Assembly: GCF_000378045.1 (NCBI RefSeq)
Contig: NZ_KB899101.1
Coordinates: 93,393 to 157,392 of the forward strand
DNA: 64,000 bases
Direction of reading: 5' to 3'
From: Marinobacterium rhizophilum DSM 18822
GTDB lineage: Bacteria > Pseudomonadota > Gammaproteobacteria > Pseudomonadales > Balneatricaceae
Shown here piece by piece: positions 36,740 through 45,379 of this stretch (position 1 is the first letter of the stretch; the number at the start of each line of letters is the position of its first letter). The position numbers and the translations under genes were made by a program. Under the pieces are notes generated by a model that was given only the letters and a program-made list of their open reading frames with translations, was not told where the DNA came from and ran no database searches.

Positions 36740-38083
36740 ATGAGCCGGAGCAATACATCACGCGAGGGCAGTCTGGAGGCGCCCACCCGTCACCCGATCG
36801 ACTGGCAGTCGCCGGCCTATTATGACGCTGCGGCACTGAACCAGGAGCTGGAGCGGGTGTTCGATATCTGCCATGGCTGCCGGCGCTGTGTCAGCCTGTG
36901 TGATGCCTTTCCGACGCTGTTTGACCTGGTGGACGAGTCCGACACCATGGAGGTGGATGGCGTCGACAAGGCGGATTATCTAAAGGTGGCGGATCAGTGC
37001 TACCTGTGCGACCTGTGCTACATGACCAAGTGCCCCTATGTGCCGCCGCACGAATGGAATGTGGATTTTCCGCACCTGATGTTGCGTGCCAAGGCGGTGC
37101 ACTTCAAGCAGCAGGGAGCGTCCTTTCGGGACCTGACGCTCACCAGCACTGACCGTGTCGGCGCTCTGGCGTCGATTCCGCTGGTCGATGTGACCGTCAA
37201 TGCCATGAATGCCAACACGGGCTTTCGCAGGCTGCTGGAGAAATCCCTCGGTGTGCATCATGCCGCCCCCCTGCCTAAATACCACAGCAAGACACTGCGC
37301 AAGCGTGTCGCCCCGCTCAAGCAGTCTCTCAGCCCGGTGGCACTCAATGGCACGACCGGCAAGGTGGCCCTCTTTGCCACCTGCTATGGCAATTACAACA
37401 GCCCGGTGCTGGGTGAAGACCTGTTTCGTGTCTATCAGCACAATGACATTCATATCGAGATGGTGCCGCGGGAAAAATGCTGCGGCATGCCCAAGATGGA
37501 GCTGGGTGACCTGGAGTCAGTGGCGCAGGCGCGGGACTACAACATTCCGCTGCTGGCCCGGCTGGTGGACGAGGGCTTTGACCTGATTGCGCCGATTCCC
37601 TCCTGCGTGCTGATGTTCAAGCAGGAGCTGCCGCTGCTGTTTCCCGACGATGCGGATGTCGCCAAGGTACGGGCCGCCTTTTTCGATCCGTTTGAGTATC
37701 TGTGGCTGCGGCACAAGGGCGGTGGTCTGAAGCTTGATTTCGCCGCCGAAGGGCTGGGTGACATCAGTTATCAGGTGGCCTGTCACCTGCGGGTGCAGAA
37801 CATAGGCCTTAAAACCCGCGATGTGCTGAGCCTGGTGCCGAATACCCAGGTGCATGCGCTGGAGCGCTGCTCAGGACATGACGGCACCTATGCCGTGCGC
37901 ATCGAAACCCGTGACAAAGCGGTCAAGATAGCCCGCCCGGTGGTGCGCAAGGTCGAGCAGCAACAGGCAGATCATTTTGCCAGCGACTGCCCCATGGCGG
38001 CGACCCATATTGCCAACCTGAGCGAAGGCGTCGACCAGGCGGAACATCCTATTAGCCTGTTGCGCAAGGCCTACGGCATCTGA
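36740..38083 (+). CDS. GlpC/HdrD-like Fe-S oxidoreductase
   Basis: The 447-residue protein has an N-terminal region with two 4Fe-4S motifs (CHGCRRCVSLC near 44-54 and CYLCDLCYMTKCP near 87-99). Two cysteine-rich CCG-type domains follow: REKCCGMP near 246 and the ACHLRVQNIG and ERCSGHDG segments. This layout is that of GlpC and heterodisulfide-reductase D-like proteins. As the gene after rubrerythrin it probably feeds electrons to it, by inference. No membrane segment is seen. Confidence 0.88.
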   Translation: MSRSNTSREGSLEAPTRHPIDWQSPAYYDAAALNQELERVFDICHGCRRCVSLCDAFPTLFDLVDESDTMEVDGVDKADYLKVADQCYLCDLCYMTKCPYVPPHEWNVDFPHLMLRAKAVHFKQQGASFRDLTLTSTDRVGALASIPLVDVTVNAMNANTGFRRLLEKSLGVHHAAPLPKYHSKTLRKRVAPLKQSLSPVALNGTTGKVALFATCYGNYNSPVLGEDLFRVYQHNDIHIEMVPREKCCGMPKMELGDLESVAQARDYNIPLLARLVDEGFDLIAPIPSCVLMFKQELPLLFPDDADVAKVRAAFFDPFEYLWLRHKGGGLKLDFAAEGLGDISYQVACHLRVQNIGLKTRDVLSLVPNTQVHALERCSGHDGTYAVRIETRDKAVKIARPVVRKVEQQQADHFASDCPMAATHIANLSEGVDQAEHPISLLRKAYGI

Positions 38084-38137
38084 TGCTGGCGGTCTTGCCT
38101 ACACCTCTCATGCCCTGGCACCGTACGGAGCTGAATC

Positions 38138-38731
38138 ATGGATAAACTGACCCCGCAGGATCTCTGGCCACTGGAAACCTATGCCCGCATGCGCGGCGAT
38201 TTCAGGGCCAGGGTAATGGCCCACAAGCGCGGCCGTCAGCTAAAGCTCGGTGAGCACCTGCGCCTGCTGTATGAGGACCGTATGACCGTGCAGTACCAGA
38301 TTCAGGAGATGCTGCGCATCGAGAAACTGTTTGAAGAAGCGGAAATTCTGGATGAACTGAACGCCTACAATCCCCTGATACCGGACGGCTCAAACTGGAA
38401 GGCGACGCTGATGATCGAAATTAGCGATGTACCCGAGCGACGCCGGCGTCTGCAGGAAATGGTCGGGATTGAACACCGGGTCTGGATGCAGGTGGGCAGT
38501 CTGGATAGAGTATTTGCCATTGCCGACGAGGACATGGATCGCAGCACCGAAGAGAAGACCTCCAGTGTGCACTTTCTGCGCTTTGAACTGAGTCGGGCGA
38601 TGGTGGCGGGGGCGCTCGAGGGCATGGCGCTGCAGGCCGGGGTCGATCATCCGGCCTGCCACGTTGCCGGGCAGGTGCTGGACGCCGGGCTGCAAACTGC
38701 CCTGCAGGGGGATCTTGCGCCGGTGCACTGA
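38138..38731 (+). CDS. DUF3501 family protein
   Basis: The 197-residue protein begins MDKLTPQDLWPLETYARMR and has GEHLRLLYEDRMTVQYQIQEMLR, the core of DUF3501. The function is not established. The family co-occurs with rubrerythrin and the Fe-S oxidoreductase seen here, so it is likely part of the same oxidative-stress module. It has no recognised metal site, signal peptide or membrane helix. The start has an ACGGAG site. Confidence 0.88.
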   Translation: MDKLTPQDLWPLETYARMRGDFRARVMAHKRGRQLKLGEHLRLLYEDRMTVQYQIQEMLRIEKLFEEAEILDELNAYNPLIPDGSNWKATLMIEISDVPERRRRLQEMVGIEHRVWMQVGSLDRVFAIADEDMDRSTEEKTSSVHFLRFELSRAMVAGALEGMALQAGVDHPACHVAGQVLDAGLQTALQGDLAPVH

Positions 38732-38765
38732 CCTGTGGCTCTGACAGGGCACCGGGTGCTGGCGA

Positions 38766-39407
38766 TCAGCGCAGCTTGCGTACCACGTTGATGCCGTCGC
38801 GTACGGTCAGGAAAATGTTTTCCACGTCGGGGTCGGCGGCGATGCGGCGATTGAGCTCCACCAGGGTGTCGTCGATCTCGGACTCGGGCTGAATGACCTT
38901 GCCCGACCAGAGCATGTTGTCCAGCACGATAAGCCCGCCGGGGCGGGTCATTGCCTTGACCCGTTCGTAGTATTCCAGGTAACTGCGCTTGTCGGCGTCA
39001 ATGAAGCTGAAATCAAGTTCCAGATCCAGTGTTTCCAGGGTATCCAGTGCCCGGCCAAAGATGACTTCGATCTTGTGACCATGTTCGCTGCGGTCGAAAA
39101 AGCCCTGGGCGAACTCGATCGCGCGGGGATTGGTTTCGCAGCAGATCAGGCGGCCGTCGTCGGGCATGCCTTCTGCGATCGACAGCGCCGAATAGCCGGT
39201 GAACATGCCGATTTCCAGCGCGACCTTGGGTTGCGCCAGTGCCACCAGCATTTTCAGCGTGCGCCCCACCAGGCGGCCGGACAGCTTTTGCGGCCAGCCC
39301 ATGTTTTCGTTGGTGGCATCAATCAGCTCCTGCAAGAGCGCAGGTTCTGCGCCCGTGCTGATAAAGGCGTAGTCTTCAATGGCTTCGTTGACGATAAAGT
39401 CGGTCAT
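38766..39407 (-). CDS. Class I SAM-dependent O-methyltransferase
   Basis: The 213-residue enzyme is of the catechol/caffeoyl-CoA O-methyltransferase family. Motif I reads ALEIGMFTGYSALSIAEGMP. The metal and catalytic segment is FSFIDADKRSYLEYYE, followed by GGLIVLDNMLWSG. Its substrate cannot be told from sequence. The ATG at 39405-39407 (MTDFIVNEAIEDY) is the likely start; the frame is open 15 codons further. It stands alone, convergent with the DUF3501 gene. Confidence 0.88.
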   Translation of the reverse strand: MTDFIVNEAIEDYAFISTGAEPALLQELIDATNENMGWPQKLSGRLVGRTLKMLVALAQPKVALEIGMFTGYSALSIAEGMPDDGRLICCETNPRAIEFAQGFFDRSEHGHKIEVIFGRALDTLETLDLELDFSFIDADKRSYLEYYERVKAMTRPGGLIVLDNMLWSGKVIQPESEIDDTLVELNRRIAADPDVENIFLTVRDGINVVRKLR

Positions 39408-39481
39408 GGCAGGTATGGGCGCGTTGTTTACAAGGGGGCGATATTCTAGCATTTTTTGGGCCGGCGGCGATTGTACTGCCC

Positions 39482-40528
39482 TCAGGCTGTTGCCAGTGCC
39501 GCCCAGTCAAATTCCCGAATGCGGGTGGGGGCAATGTAGTAGATCACTGCACCGGGATGCAGCTCCAGATCCAGTGACGGGTTGACCTCAGGTTCACCAT
39601 CGGCTTCCAGATCCACCGCGATGAGCGTGGCCTGGTAGCGTTCCTTCAGCGGCGCATAGAGACGGCGGATACTGATCGGCGCCACTTGGGCGGGGTAGCG
39701 TACCGAGTACTGGGTCATGCCGTCGCCGGCGCTGAGCAGCTGGCGGTGCAGGGCACTGGAACCCGGGTCCATGGCGGCCTTGACCATCAGCTCCACCGCC
39801 ACCGAAGGTGTGCACTCGATATTGGGGCAGTGGTGGCGCAACAGTTCACTGAGGGACTGGTCGCGGAAGTAGGCGATGCTATGGGCTGTGGGGTTGCGGC
39901 TGTAGCTGTAAAGGGCGGCGGCGAGGGTGCTGTCGTCCCGGGCGCAGTCGATAATAATGCTGGAGGCCTGGTCAATGCAGCTGCGCTGCATGTCGGTTGG
40001 GTCGTTGTAGGCCGAAACCCGCACAAATTCGATTTCTCCCGGCAAGGGGTTTTCGATCTCGTCGCTGACACACAGGCACAGGGTGCGTCCCAGGTTATGC
40101 TGCGCTTCAATCAGCAGAAGCCGCAGCAGCTGCGGTGTCCGTTCCGGATCCCAGCCGATAACCAGGATGTGTTCGTTCAGGTTCAGTGCCTTCATGCCCA
40201 TAATGCCCTTTCTCCATTGGTAGGCACTGAAGGCGGCAATCTTGCCCACCGTCAGCGCGAACAGGCCCAGCCCCATTGGAATAACGAAAACTGCGCTAAA
40301 CAGCTTGCCGCCGGTCGTGGCGGGCGACAGGTCGCCATAGCCGACCGTCGAGGCCGTGACGATCAGCCAGTACAGGTAATCGGTTCCCGCCAGCGCGGTT
40401 TCGCCCAGCAGCTGAAGTACCAGCCAGCACAGCAGCACATAAACCAGCAGTGACGCCAGCAGGCCCTGCCACTTCATTTCCTTGAAATTGTGGTAGATCA
40501 GCTTGCGCAAGCGTTTTAACAGCAGCAT
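39482..40528 (-). CDS. Two-helix potassium channel with RCK-type domain
   Basis: This is a 348-residue inner-membrane ion channel. Helix one (about 22-42), the pore loop with the potassium selectivity filter TVGYGD (61-66) and helix two (about 75-97) are followed by a cytosolic TrkA-N/RCK-like domain beginning NLNEHILVIGWD. I chose the ATG at 40526-40528 (MLLLKRLRKL). The frame is open to 40666, but that part is translated from the dispersed repeat at 40580-40752 and is not channel-like. Potassium uptake or efflux regulated by a nucleotide is likely. Confidence 0.85.
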   Translation of the reverse strand: MLLLKRLRKLIYHNFKEMKWQGLLASLLVYVLLCWLVLQLLGETALAGTDYLYWLIVTASTVGYGDLSPATTGGKLFSAVFVIPMGLGLFALTVGKIAAFSAYQWRKGIMGMKALNLNEHILVIGWDPERTPQLLRLLLIEAQHNLGRTLCLCVSDEIENPLPGEIEFVRVSAYNDPTDMQRSCIDQASSIIIDCARDDSTLAAALYSYSRNPTAHSIAYFRDQSLSELLRHHCPNIECTPSVAVELMVKAAMDPGSSALHRQLLSAGDGMTQYSVRYPAQVAPISIRRLYAPLKERYQATLIAVDLEADGEPEVNPSLDLELHPGAVIYYIAPTRIREFDWAALATA

Positions 40529-40579
40529 GGCGAGAGTACTTTTCAGTCGTCTGTGGGCGGTGGTGCCAGAGCGGGGATA

Positions 40580-40752
40580 GTAACCCGCAGGGTTAATAGG
40601 TGAAACAGGGATGTTGCACCATTGGCCGCAGATCAGTGCGAACGCCACAGAAACCAGCATGTCCACGCACCTGCGCCCACTCTTTTGAGTTAAAGGGCAT
40701 GTGGCGTGATGTGAAAATAGCTAGGGAACCTATTGGTACGCCAGGTGAATAG
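40580..40752. repeat. Full copy of the dispersed hairpin repeat
   Basis: The element runs from TAACCCGCAGGGTTAATA to a weak hairpin (AATAG...CTATT around TAGGGAA) and GCCAGGTGAATAG. Reverse-complemented, it aligns over most of its length with 63701-63861. Shared blocks include GCGCAGGTGCG, GGACATGCTGGTTTC and GGCGTTCGCA. It sits just 5' of the potassium channel gene. Confidence 0.8.
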
Positions 40753-40916
40753 CAACAATCCCGGCCTGTCGGGTCGATGCCAGAGACGGAAGGCTGGGGC
40801 GGGTGGGTGTTGTTCCGGCCTCGACCGGGCCTTGTTTTCCACGGCGCATGGGGCTGGGGATAGCGCGGCAAATCCCGTACAATGCGGCGGTTGACGACCT
40901 CACAGGAGTGTACTCT

Positions 40917-41267
40917 TTGGATCCCCTCGTATTGTTCTTGCTCAGCGGTTTTGTATCCATGTCGGCGGCCCTCAGTGCCGGTGCCATTAACAAGCTGCCG
41001 GATGACCAGAAACCGCCGTTTGCCCTGCAGCGCAATGGGCAGCTTTGGGTGGTGATGATCGGCAATTTCGCTGCGCTTACCCTGTTGGGCGCCATGGCCT
41101 ACGGCTTTCGTATGCTGGAGTGGTGGATTCCGCTGACATGTATCTTTCTGACCTTCCCGGTCATTCATCTGGTGGTGCTGCAGCGCCTTCTGGGGCATGT
41201 GCGTACACTCTTTTTGATGGCACCGCTGGTGCTGGCGGCAATTCCGGCGCTTTATATTTACTGGTAG
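40917..41267 (+). CDS. Small membrane protein of unknown function
   Basis: The 116-residue protein has three to four hydrophobic helices (VLFLLSGFVSM, LWVVMIGNFAALTLLGAMAYG, WWIPLTCIFLTFPVIHLVVL, LFLMAPLVLAAIPALYIYW). The start is read as the TTG at 40917, which follows CACAGGAG at the right distance. The frame is open upstream to 40803 without sense. I do not recognise the family. It stands between the repeat element and a GGCT-like gene. Confidence 0.65.
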   Translation: MDPLVLFLLSGFVSMSAALSAGAINKLPDDQKPPFALQRNGQLWVVMIGNFAALTLLGAMAYGFRMLEWWIPLTCIFLTFPVIHLVVLQRLLGHVRTLFLMAPLVLAAIPALYIYW

Positions 41268-41318
41268 GCGGTGTTTTGGCTGGCGGGGACTGATGGCCAT
41301 TATCGCCTGAGAGGCTGA

Positions 41319-41960
41319 ATGATGATTACGGTACTGGGGTATGGCTCGTTATTATCGCAGCGCTCGGCATTGGAGACGGTGCCGAGTCTGACCGGTTTCA
41401 GGCGTGTGCGAGTGCCCGGCTACCGGCGCATTTTCAACAAGGTCGGGGTGGTCTTTTTCAGCCGCCACGGGGCGGACCCGGCCAGTCTGGAAATTGCCTC
41501 CTGTTCCACCCAGGCGATGCCGGGTAGCGAGATTATCTGTTCGGCTTTTGAAGTGCCCGAGGCGGATTTTCCCGCCCTGTACGAACGTGAACACCGTTTT
41601 CGCTGGATCGAGGCTGAGGCGCTGGATGAAACAGGCTCACGTTGCCGTGGGCGTATCTGTACCGGCAGCAACGATATGGATTACCGCCTCAACAAGTGCG
41701 TGACACCAGAAGAGTATCACCGTCGAGTGGGGCAGTATTATGGTGGCTCACTGTGGCGCGATGATATTCTGCCGTACCGGCGCTATCTCGCCTTCTGCCT
41801 TGAGGCTGCGGCGTCCCAGGGGCAGGCGGTACTGGATAATTTCATGGACAGCAGCTTTTTGGCGGATGGTCACACCAGTATCCGTGAGTACCTCAGTGCG
41901 CTGGAGCCCGCGCTGCAATGGCAGGATGGCACGAGCGATTACAGTTATCGGGCGCGCTGA
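41319..41960 (+). CDS. Gamma-glutamylcyclotransferase-like protein
   Basis: The 213-residue protein starts MMITVLGYGSLLSQRSAL, with the GYGSLL substrate-binding loop of the GGCT/AIG2/ChaC fold. A glutamate that may be the catalytic acid lies in ALYEREHRF near residue 90. Members cut gamma-glutamyl amino acids or glutathione to 5-oxoproline. The C-terminal part (ILPYRRYLAFCLEAA) is longer than in minimal GGCTs. The substrate is unknown. It ends 409 bases before ftsA. Confidence 0.75.
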   Translation: MMITVLGYGSLLSQRSALETVPSLTGFRRVRVPGYRRIFNKVGVVFFSRHGADPASLEIASCSTQAMPGSEIICSAFEVPEADFPALYEREHRFRWIEAEALDETGSRCRGRICTGSNDMDYRLNKCVTPEEYHRRVGQYYGGSLWRDDILPYRRYLAFCLEAAASQGQAVLDNFMDSSFLADGHTSIREYLSALEPALQWQDGTSDYSYRAR

Positions 41961-41997
41961 ATACTGCAATAAATTATCGAAAACTCTTCCGTTTATA

Positions 41998-42016
41998 ATC
42001 AATATTGAATGTTGAT
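41998..42016. promoter_or_regulatory. 19-bp palindrome, distal copy
   Basis: ATCAATATT-G-AATGTTGAT is an inverted repeat with one mismatch. It is centred 33 bp from a second, perfect copy. The pair looks like a double operator for a dimeric regulator. Confidence 0.6.
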
Positions 42017-42030
42017 ATTACCCTCGATTA

Positions 42031-42049
42031 ATCAATATTAAATATTGAT
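42031..42049. promoter_or_regulatory. 19-bp palindrome, proximal copy
   Basis: ATCAATATT-A-AATATTGAT is a perfect inverted repeat, about 320 bases before ftsA. It shares the pattern ATCAATATTNAATRTTGAT with the distal copy. No regulator for it is recognised in the window. Confidence 0.65.
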
Positions 42050-42369
42050 GTTTATTTAATTTATCAAGATCTATTTTTGATTTTGAATTAACATTGAACC
42101 AAAAGTTGGCCGCTTAATTACCTGCCACAGCGGAAAAACTTTGCCGCACTAAAAAAAGTATGCGGCTGAAAAACAAAGAATTTTGCTCAACTACGGTAAA
42201 ACATTGCCGATATAAAGGTGGCAGGAACTGTTGTTTTTTTGTACATTTAGTTCCAGCCCCTTGCTATGAGTGTAGATGGCAATAGGTCGATTGAAGTTGG
42301 CGTGGTTCTTGCGATATTTAACCCAAACGCCTTTCTAAACGGATTTAATTCAAAGCGGATGATGGCCAC

Positions 42370-43629
42370 ATGGTAACGCCTAACAACATGATTGTCGGAC
42401 TCGACATCGGCACCTCCAAGGTGGTGTGCATGGTGGGCGAAATGGATCCGAACGGGCGTATTGAGCTGGTCGGAATAGGCTCACAGCCGTCGCGGGGGCT
42501 GAAGCGCGGTGTGGTGGTCAATATTGAGTCCACTGTCAACTCGATTCAGCGTGCGGTGGAAGAGGCCGAGTTGATGGCCGGCTGTAAGGTGCATTCGGTG
42601 ACCGTCGGAATCGCCGGCAGCCACATCAGTAGCCTTAATTCCCACGGTATCGTCGCTGTGCGCGAGCGGGAAGTGACCGAGCAGGATCTGGAGCGCGTAA
42701 TAGATGCCGCTCGGGCCGTGGCCATTCCCGCCGATCAGAAAATCATTCATATATTGCCGCAGGAATACCTGATCGATAACCAGGAAGGCATCAAGGAGCC
42801 GCTTGGAATGTCGGGCGTGCGCCTGGAAGCCAAGGTGCACCTGGTCACCGGTTCGATCAATGCGGTGCAGAATATCGAAAAGTGCGTGCGCCGTTGCGGC
42901 CTGGATGTCGATGGCGTTGTGCTGCAGCCGCTGGCGTCGAGTTATTCGGTGCTGACAGACGATGAAAAGGACCTGGGCGTCTGCCTGGTGGATATCGGCG
43001 GCGGCACAACCGATATCGCGGTGTTTACCGGCGGTGCCATACGTCATACGGCGTCTATACCGGTGGCCGGGGATCAGGTGACCAATGATATTGCCATGGC
43101 CCTGCGTACCCCCACCCAGAATGCCGAAGAGCTGAAGGTCAAGTACGCCTGTGCGTTGGCGCAGCTGGCTGGCGCCGATGAGACCATCAAGGTGCCCAGT
43201 GTCGGCGAGCGCCCGCCGCGCAGCCTGTCGCGCCAGTCGCTGGCCGAGGTGGTTGAGCCTCGCTACGAAGAGCTGTTTTCACTGATTCAGGCGGAGCTGC
43301 GCCGTTGCAGTTTCGAGGACCTGGTCGCTGCCGGTATCGTCCTGACCGGCGGTACGGCCAAGATGGAAGGGGCGGTCGAACTGGCTGAGGAGATATTCCA
43401 CATACCTGTGCGTCTCGCCAGTCCCGTGGGCGTCCATGGCATGGAAGATATTCTGGGTAACCCTGTCTACGCCACGGCGCAGGGGTTGCTGCTCTATGCA
43501 AGGCAGAATTATAACGGGGCCTATTCCGGCCAGGGCGAAGCATCCCGGCGTGAGCCCCAGCCGATCGAAGTCGGTGAAGAGCCCGGGCTGGTGGAGCGCA
43601 TGAAATCCTGGTTTCAGGGGAATTTTTAG
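42370..43629 (+). CDS. ftsA: Cell division protein FtsA
   Basis: FtsA is an actin-like ATPase that tethers FtsZ to the inner membrane. The 419-residue protein has the phosphate-1 motif VGLDIGTSKV near the start, the 1C domain (about 90-165), and the phosphate-2 block GVCLVDIGGGTTDIAVFTGGAIRHT. The adenosine motif is AAGIVLTGGTAKMEG. The C-terminal amphipathic membrane-targeting helix is GLVERMKSWFQGNF. Nothing essential is missing. Upstream is a GGCT-like gene, not ftsQ, so this pair lies outside the usual division cluster. FtsZ follows after 87 bases. Confidence 0.96.
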   Translation: MVTPNNMIVGLDIGTSKVVCMVGEMDPNGRIELVGIGSQPSRGLKRGVVVNIESTVNSIQRAVEEAELMAGCKVHSVTVGIAGSHISSLNSHGIVAVREREVTEQDLERVIDAARAVAIPADQKIIHILPQEYLIDNQEGIKEPLGMSGVRLEAKVHLVTGSINAVQNIEKCVRRCGLDVDGVVLQPLASSYSVLTDDEKDLGVCLVDIGGGTTDIAVFTGGAIRHTASIPVAGDQVTNDIAMALRTPTQNAEELKVKYACALAQLAGADETIKVPSVGERPPRSLSRQSLAEVVEPRYEELFSLIQAELRRCSFEDLVAAGIVLTGGTAKMEGAVELAEEIFHIPVRLASPVGVHGMEDILGNPVYATAQGLLLYARQNYNGAYSGQGEASRREPQPIEVGEEPGLVERMKSWFQGNF

Positions 43630-43716
43630 GTTTTGTTCGTTACAGAGTCGTCCATAACGTAAAGCAGGCGCAGGTGCTCAGACGAAGAAGCTGGCACTTG
43701 CAAGGAGGGGAGTCAA

Positions 43717-44925
43717 ATGTTCGAACTGGCTGATAGCGTTGCTCAGAATGCCGTCATTAAGGTGATCGGCGTGGGTGGCGGCGGCGGTAATGCCGTACAG
43801 CATATGGTCAGCGCCGATGTCGATGGCGTTGACTTCATTTGTGCCAATACCGATGCACAGGCGTTGTCCGGGCTGGCCGCCCGCAGTGTCATCCAGCTCG
43901 GTGGCGATCTCACCAAGGGGTTGGGTGCCGGGGCTAACCCGGAGATAGGCCGTCAGGCCGCGCTGGAAGACCGGGAACGTATCTCGCAGATGCTCACGGG
44001 CGCCGATATGGTGTTCATTACCGCCGGCATGGGCGGTGGGACCGGTACCGGGGCCGCGCCGATCGTGGCGGAAGTTGCACGGGAACTAGGCATACTGACC
44101 GTCGCCGTCGTGACGCGTCCGTTTCCGTTCGAAGGCAGAAAGCGCCTGAAAATTGCGGAAGAAGGCATTCGCGAGCTGAAGGAATGCGTCGATTCACTGA
44201 TTATTATCCCCAATGAAAAGCTGCTGCCGGTGCTGGGCAAGAACTGCAGCCTGATTCACGCCTTCAATGCTGCCAATGATGTTCTCAGGGGCGCGGTGCA
44301 GGGGATTGCTGATCTGATCATTCGCCCCGGCATGATCAACGTCGACTTTGCCGACGTGCGCACTGTCATGTCCGAAATGGGTATGGCCATGATGGGCACC
44401 GGTAATGCACGCGGTGAGGGCCGGGCATCCGAGGCGACCGAGGCGGCCATCAACAGCCCGCTGCTGGAAGACGTGGATCTTAAGGGGGCCCGCGGCGTAC
44501 TGGTCAACATCACCGCCGGGCTGGACCTGAGCCTGGGGGAATTCTCCGAAGTCGGCAATATTGTCGAGCAGTATGCCTCTGACAACGCCACCATCGTTGT
44601 CGGCACCGTTATCGATCCGGAAATGAGCGACGAAATTCGCATCACCGTGGTTGCAACCGGGCTCGGGCAGGTACAGCAGCAGGAGGTTCGGGTGGCCAAC
44701 GGCGGTACTGCCAATGCGGTGTCCCGTTCCGCCGCCGGCAAGCCCACCACTGATTACAGCCAGCTGGAGCTGCCGACAGTGCTGCGCAACCGGGCCGAAG
44801 AGCGTGCTGCCCGTGCAGCGCCGGCGCCCGCGATCGAAGCGCCGGCTCAGTCGCTGCAGAAAACCGGTACCGATGATATGGATTTCCTCGATATCCCTGC
44901 GTTTTTGCGTCGACAGGCCGACTAG
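43717..44925 (+). CDS. ftsZ: Cell division protein FtsZ
   Basis: FtsZ is the tubulin-like GTPase that forms the division ring. The 402-residue protein has the GTP-binding tubulin signature GMGGGTGTGAAP near 106, the T7 loop with NVDFADVR, and the conserved C-terminal peptide DFLDIPAFLRRQAD that binds FtsA and ZipA. A strong AAGGAGGGGAG site precedes the ATG. Downstream is a terminator and then a mobile-element remnant, not lpxC. Some normally conserved positions differ (for example GLAARSVIQLGGDL), which could mark a paralog or simple divergence. Confidence 0.96.
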   Translation: MFELADSVAQNAVIKVIGVGGGGGNAVQHMVSADVDGVDFICANTDAQALSGLAARSVIQLGGDLTKGLGAGANPEIGRQAALEDRERISQMLTGADMVFITAGMGGGTGTGAAPIVAEVARELGILTVAVVTRPFPFEGRKRLKIAEEGIRELKECVDSLIIIPNEKLLPVLGKNCSLIHAFNAANDVLRGAVQGIADLIIRPGMINVDFADVRTVMSEMGMAMMGTGNARGEGRASEATEAAINSPLLEDVDLKGARGVLVNITAGLDLSLGEFSEVGNIVEQYASDNATIVVGTVIDPEMSDEIRITVVATGLGQVQQQEVRVANGGTANAVSRSAAGKPTTDYSQLELPTVLRNRAEERAARAAPAPAIEAPAQSLQKTGTDDMDFLDIPAFLRRQAD

Positions 44926-44958
44926 GCCGGCGGTTCTCTCCCCCGCGTTTATTTTTGG

Positions 44959-44985
44959 GCCGTCCCTTTTTGGGGCGGCTTTTTT
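44959..44985 (+). terminator. Terminator after ftsZ
   Basis: GCCGTCCC and GGGGCGGC form a stem with one G-T pair around TTTTT and run into TTTTTT. It ends the ftsAZ transcript 33 bases past the stop. Confidence 0.9.
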
Positions 44986-45007
44986 ATGCCTGCTCGATTG
45001 CAATTTT

Positions 45008-45176
45008 CTAGCAGCCTGTCGGACTTGGCCGGTCGTAACGAGGGATAGTCCGTTTTGAGGCAGTTTTTGGGCTCTTTTGAGACGAATAGTGGTTCTATTT
45101 AACAAAAAAGAGCGCGATAAATGACCAAAATCGGCTTTTCCACAGTAGATCAGTGGTAAGTCCGACAGGCGGCTAG
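45008..45176. mobile_element. 169-bp MITE-like element with 19-bp inverted ends
   Basis: The left end CTAGCAGCCTGTCGGACTT (45008-45026) and the reverse complement of the right end (45158-45176) match at 18 of 19 positions. There is no coding capacity inside. The outermost CTAG may be a palindromic target site. The core of the end, GCAGCCTGTCGGACT, recurs near 63637-63651. This is probably a non-autonomous derivative of an insertion sequence; the parent is not in the window. Confidence 0.75.
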
Positions 45177-45379
45177 GTATTTCTACTGAGCGTCCTCGGT
45201 ATTAGCCCGCGTCCGCTAACAGGGCTGCTGCGCATTAGTGCGAATGGCGGTGCGGGCGGGCATTCGTCACCATGGCGTTACGGTTCCCAAGTGAATCTGA
45301 TGCGGGTGTGCATGGCCCAAGAGGCCATGTACGCACTTGAAGCCCCCGCGGGGGCAGCCAGTCAAAGGTGATAATAACA
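45177..45379. other. Upstream region of the first TRAP operon
   Basis: No gene is seen. It contains GGCCCAAGAGGCC (about 45318) and the perfect palindrome GCCCCCGCGGGGGC (about 45342) just before dctP, either of which could be regulatory. Confidence 0.4.

Larger units (their letters stand above)
41961..42369 (+). promoter_or_regulatory. AT-rich upstream region of ftsA
   Basis: This 409-base interval is strikingly AT-rich compared with its neighbours and carries no plausible gene. It contains two 19-bp palindromes (listed separately), several A and T tracts near 42050-42240, and the presumed ftsAZ promoter. Its base content hints at acquired DNA or a silenced or curved promoter. Confidence 0.6.

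Noticed and set aside
40529..40666. A longer N-terminus for the potassium channel
   Set aside because: The extra 46 codons read through the dispersed repeat and contain no channel-like sequence. The internal ATG at 40528 fits better.
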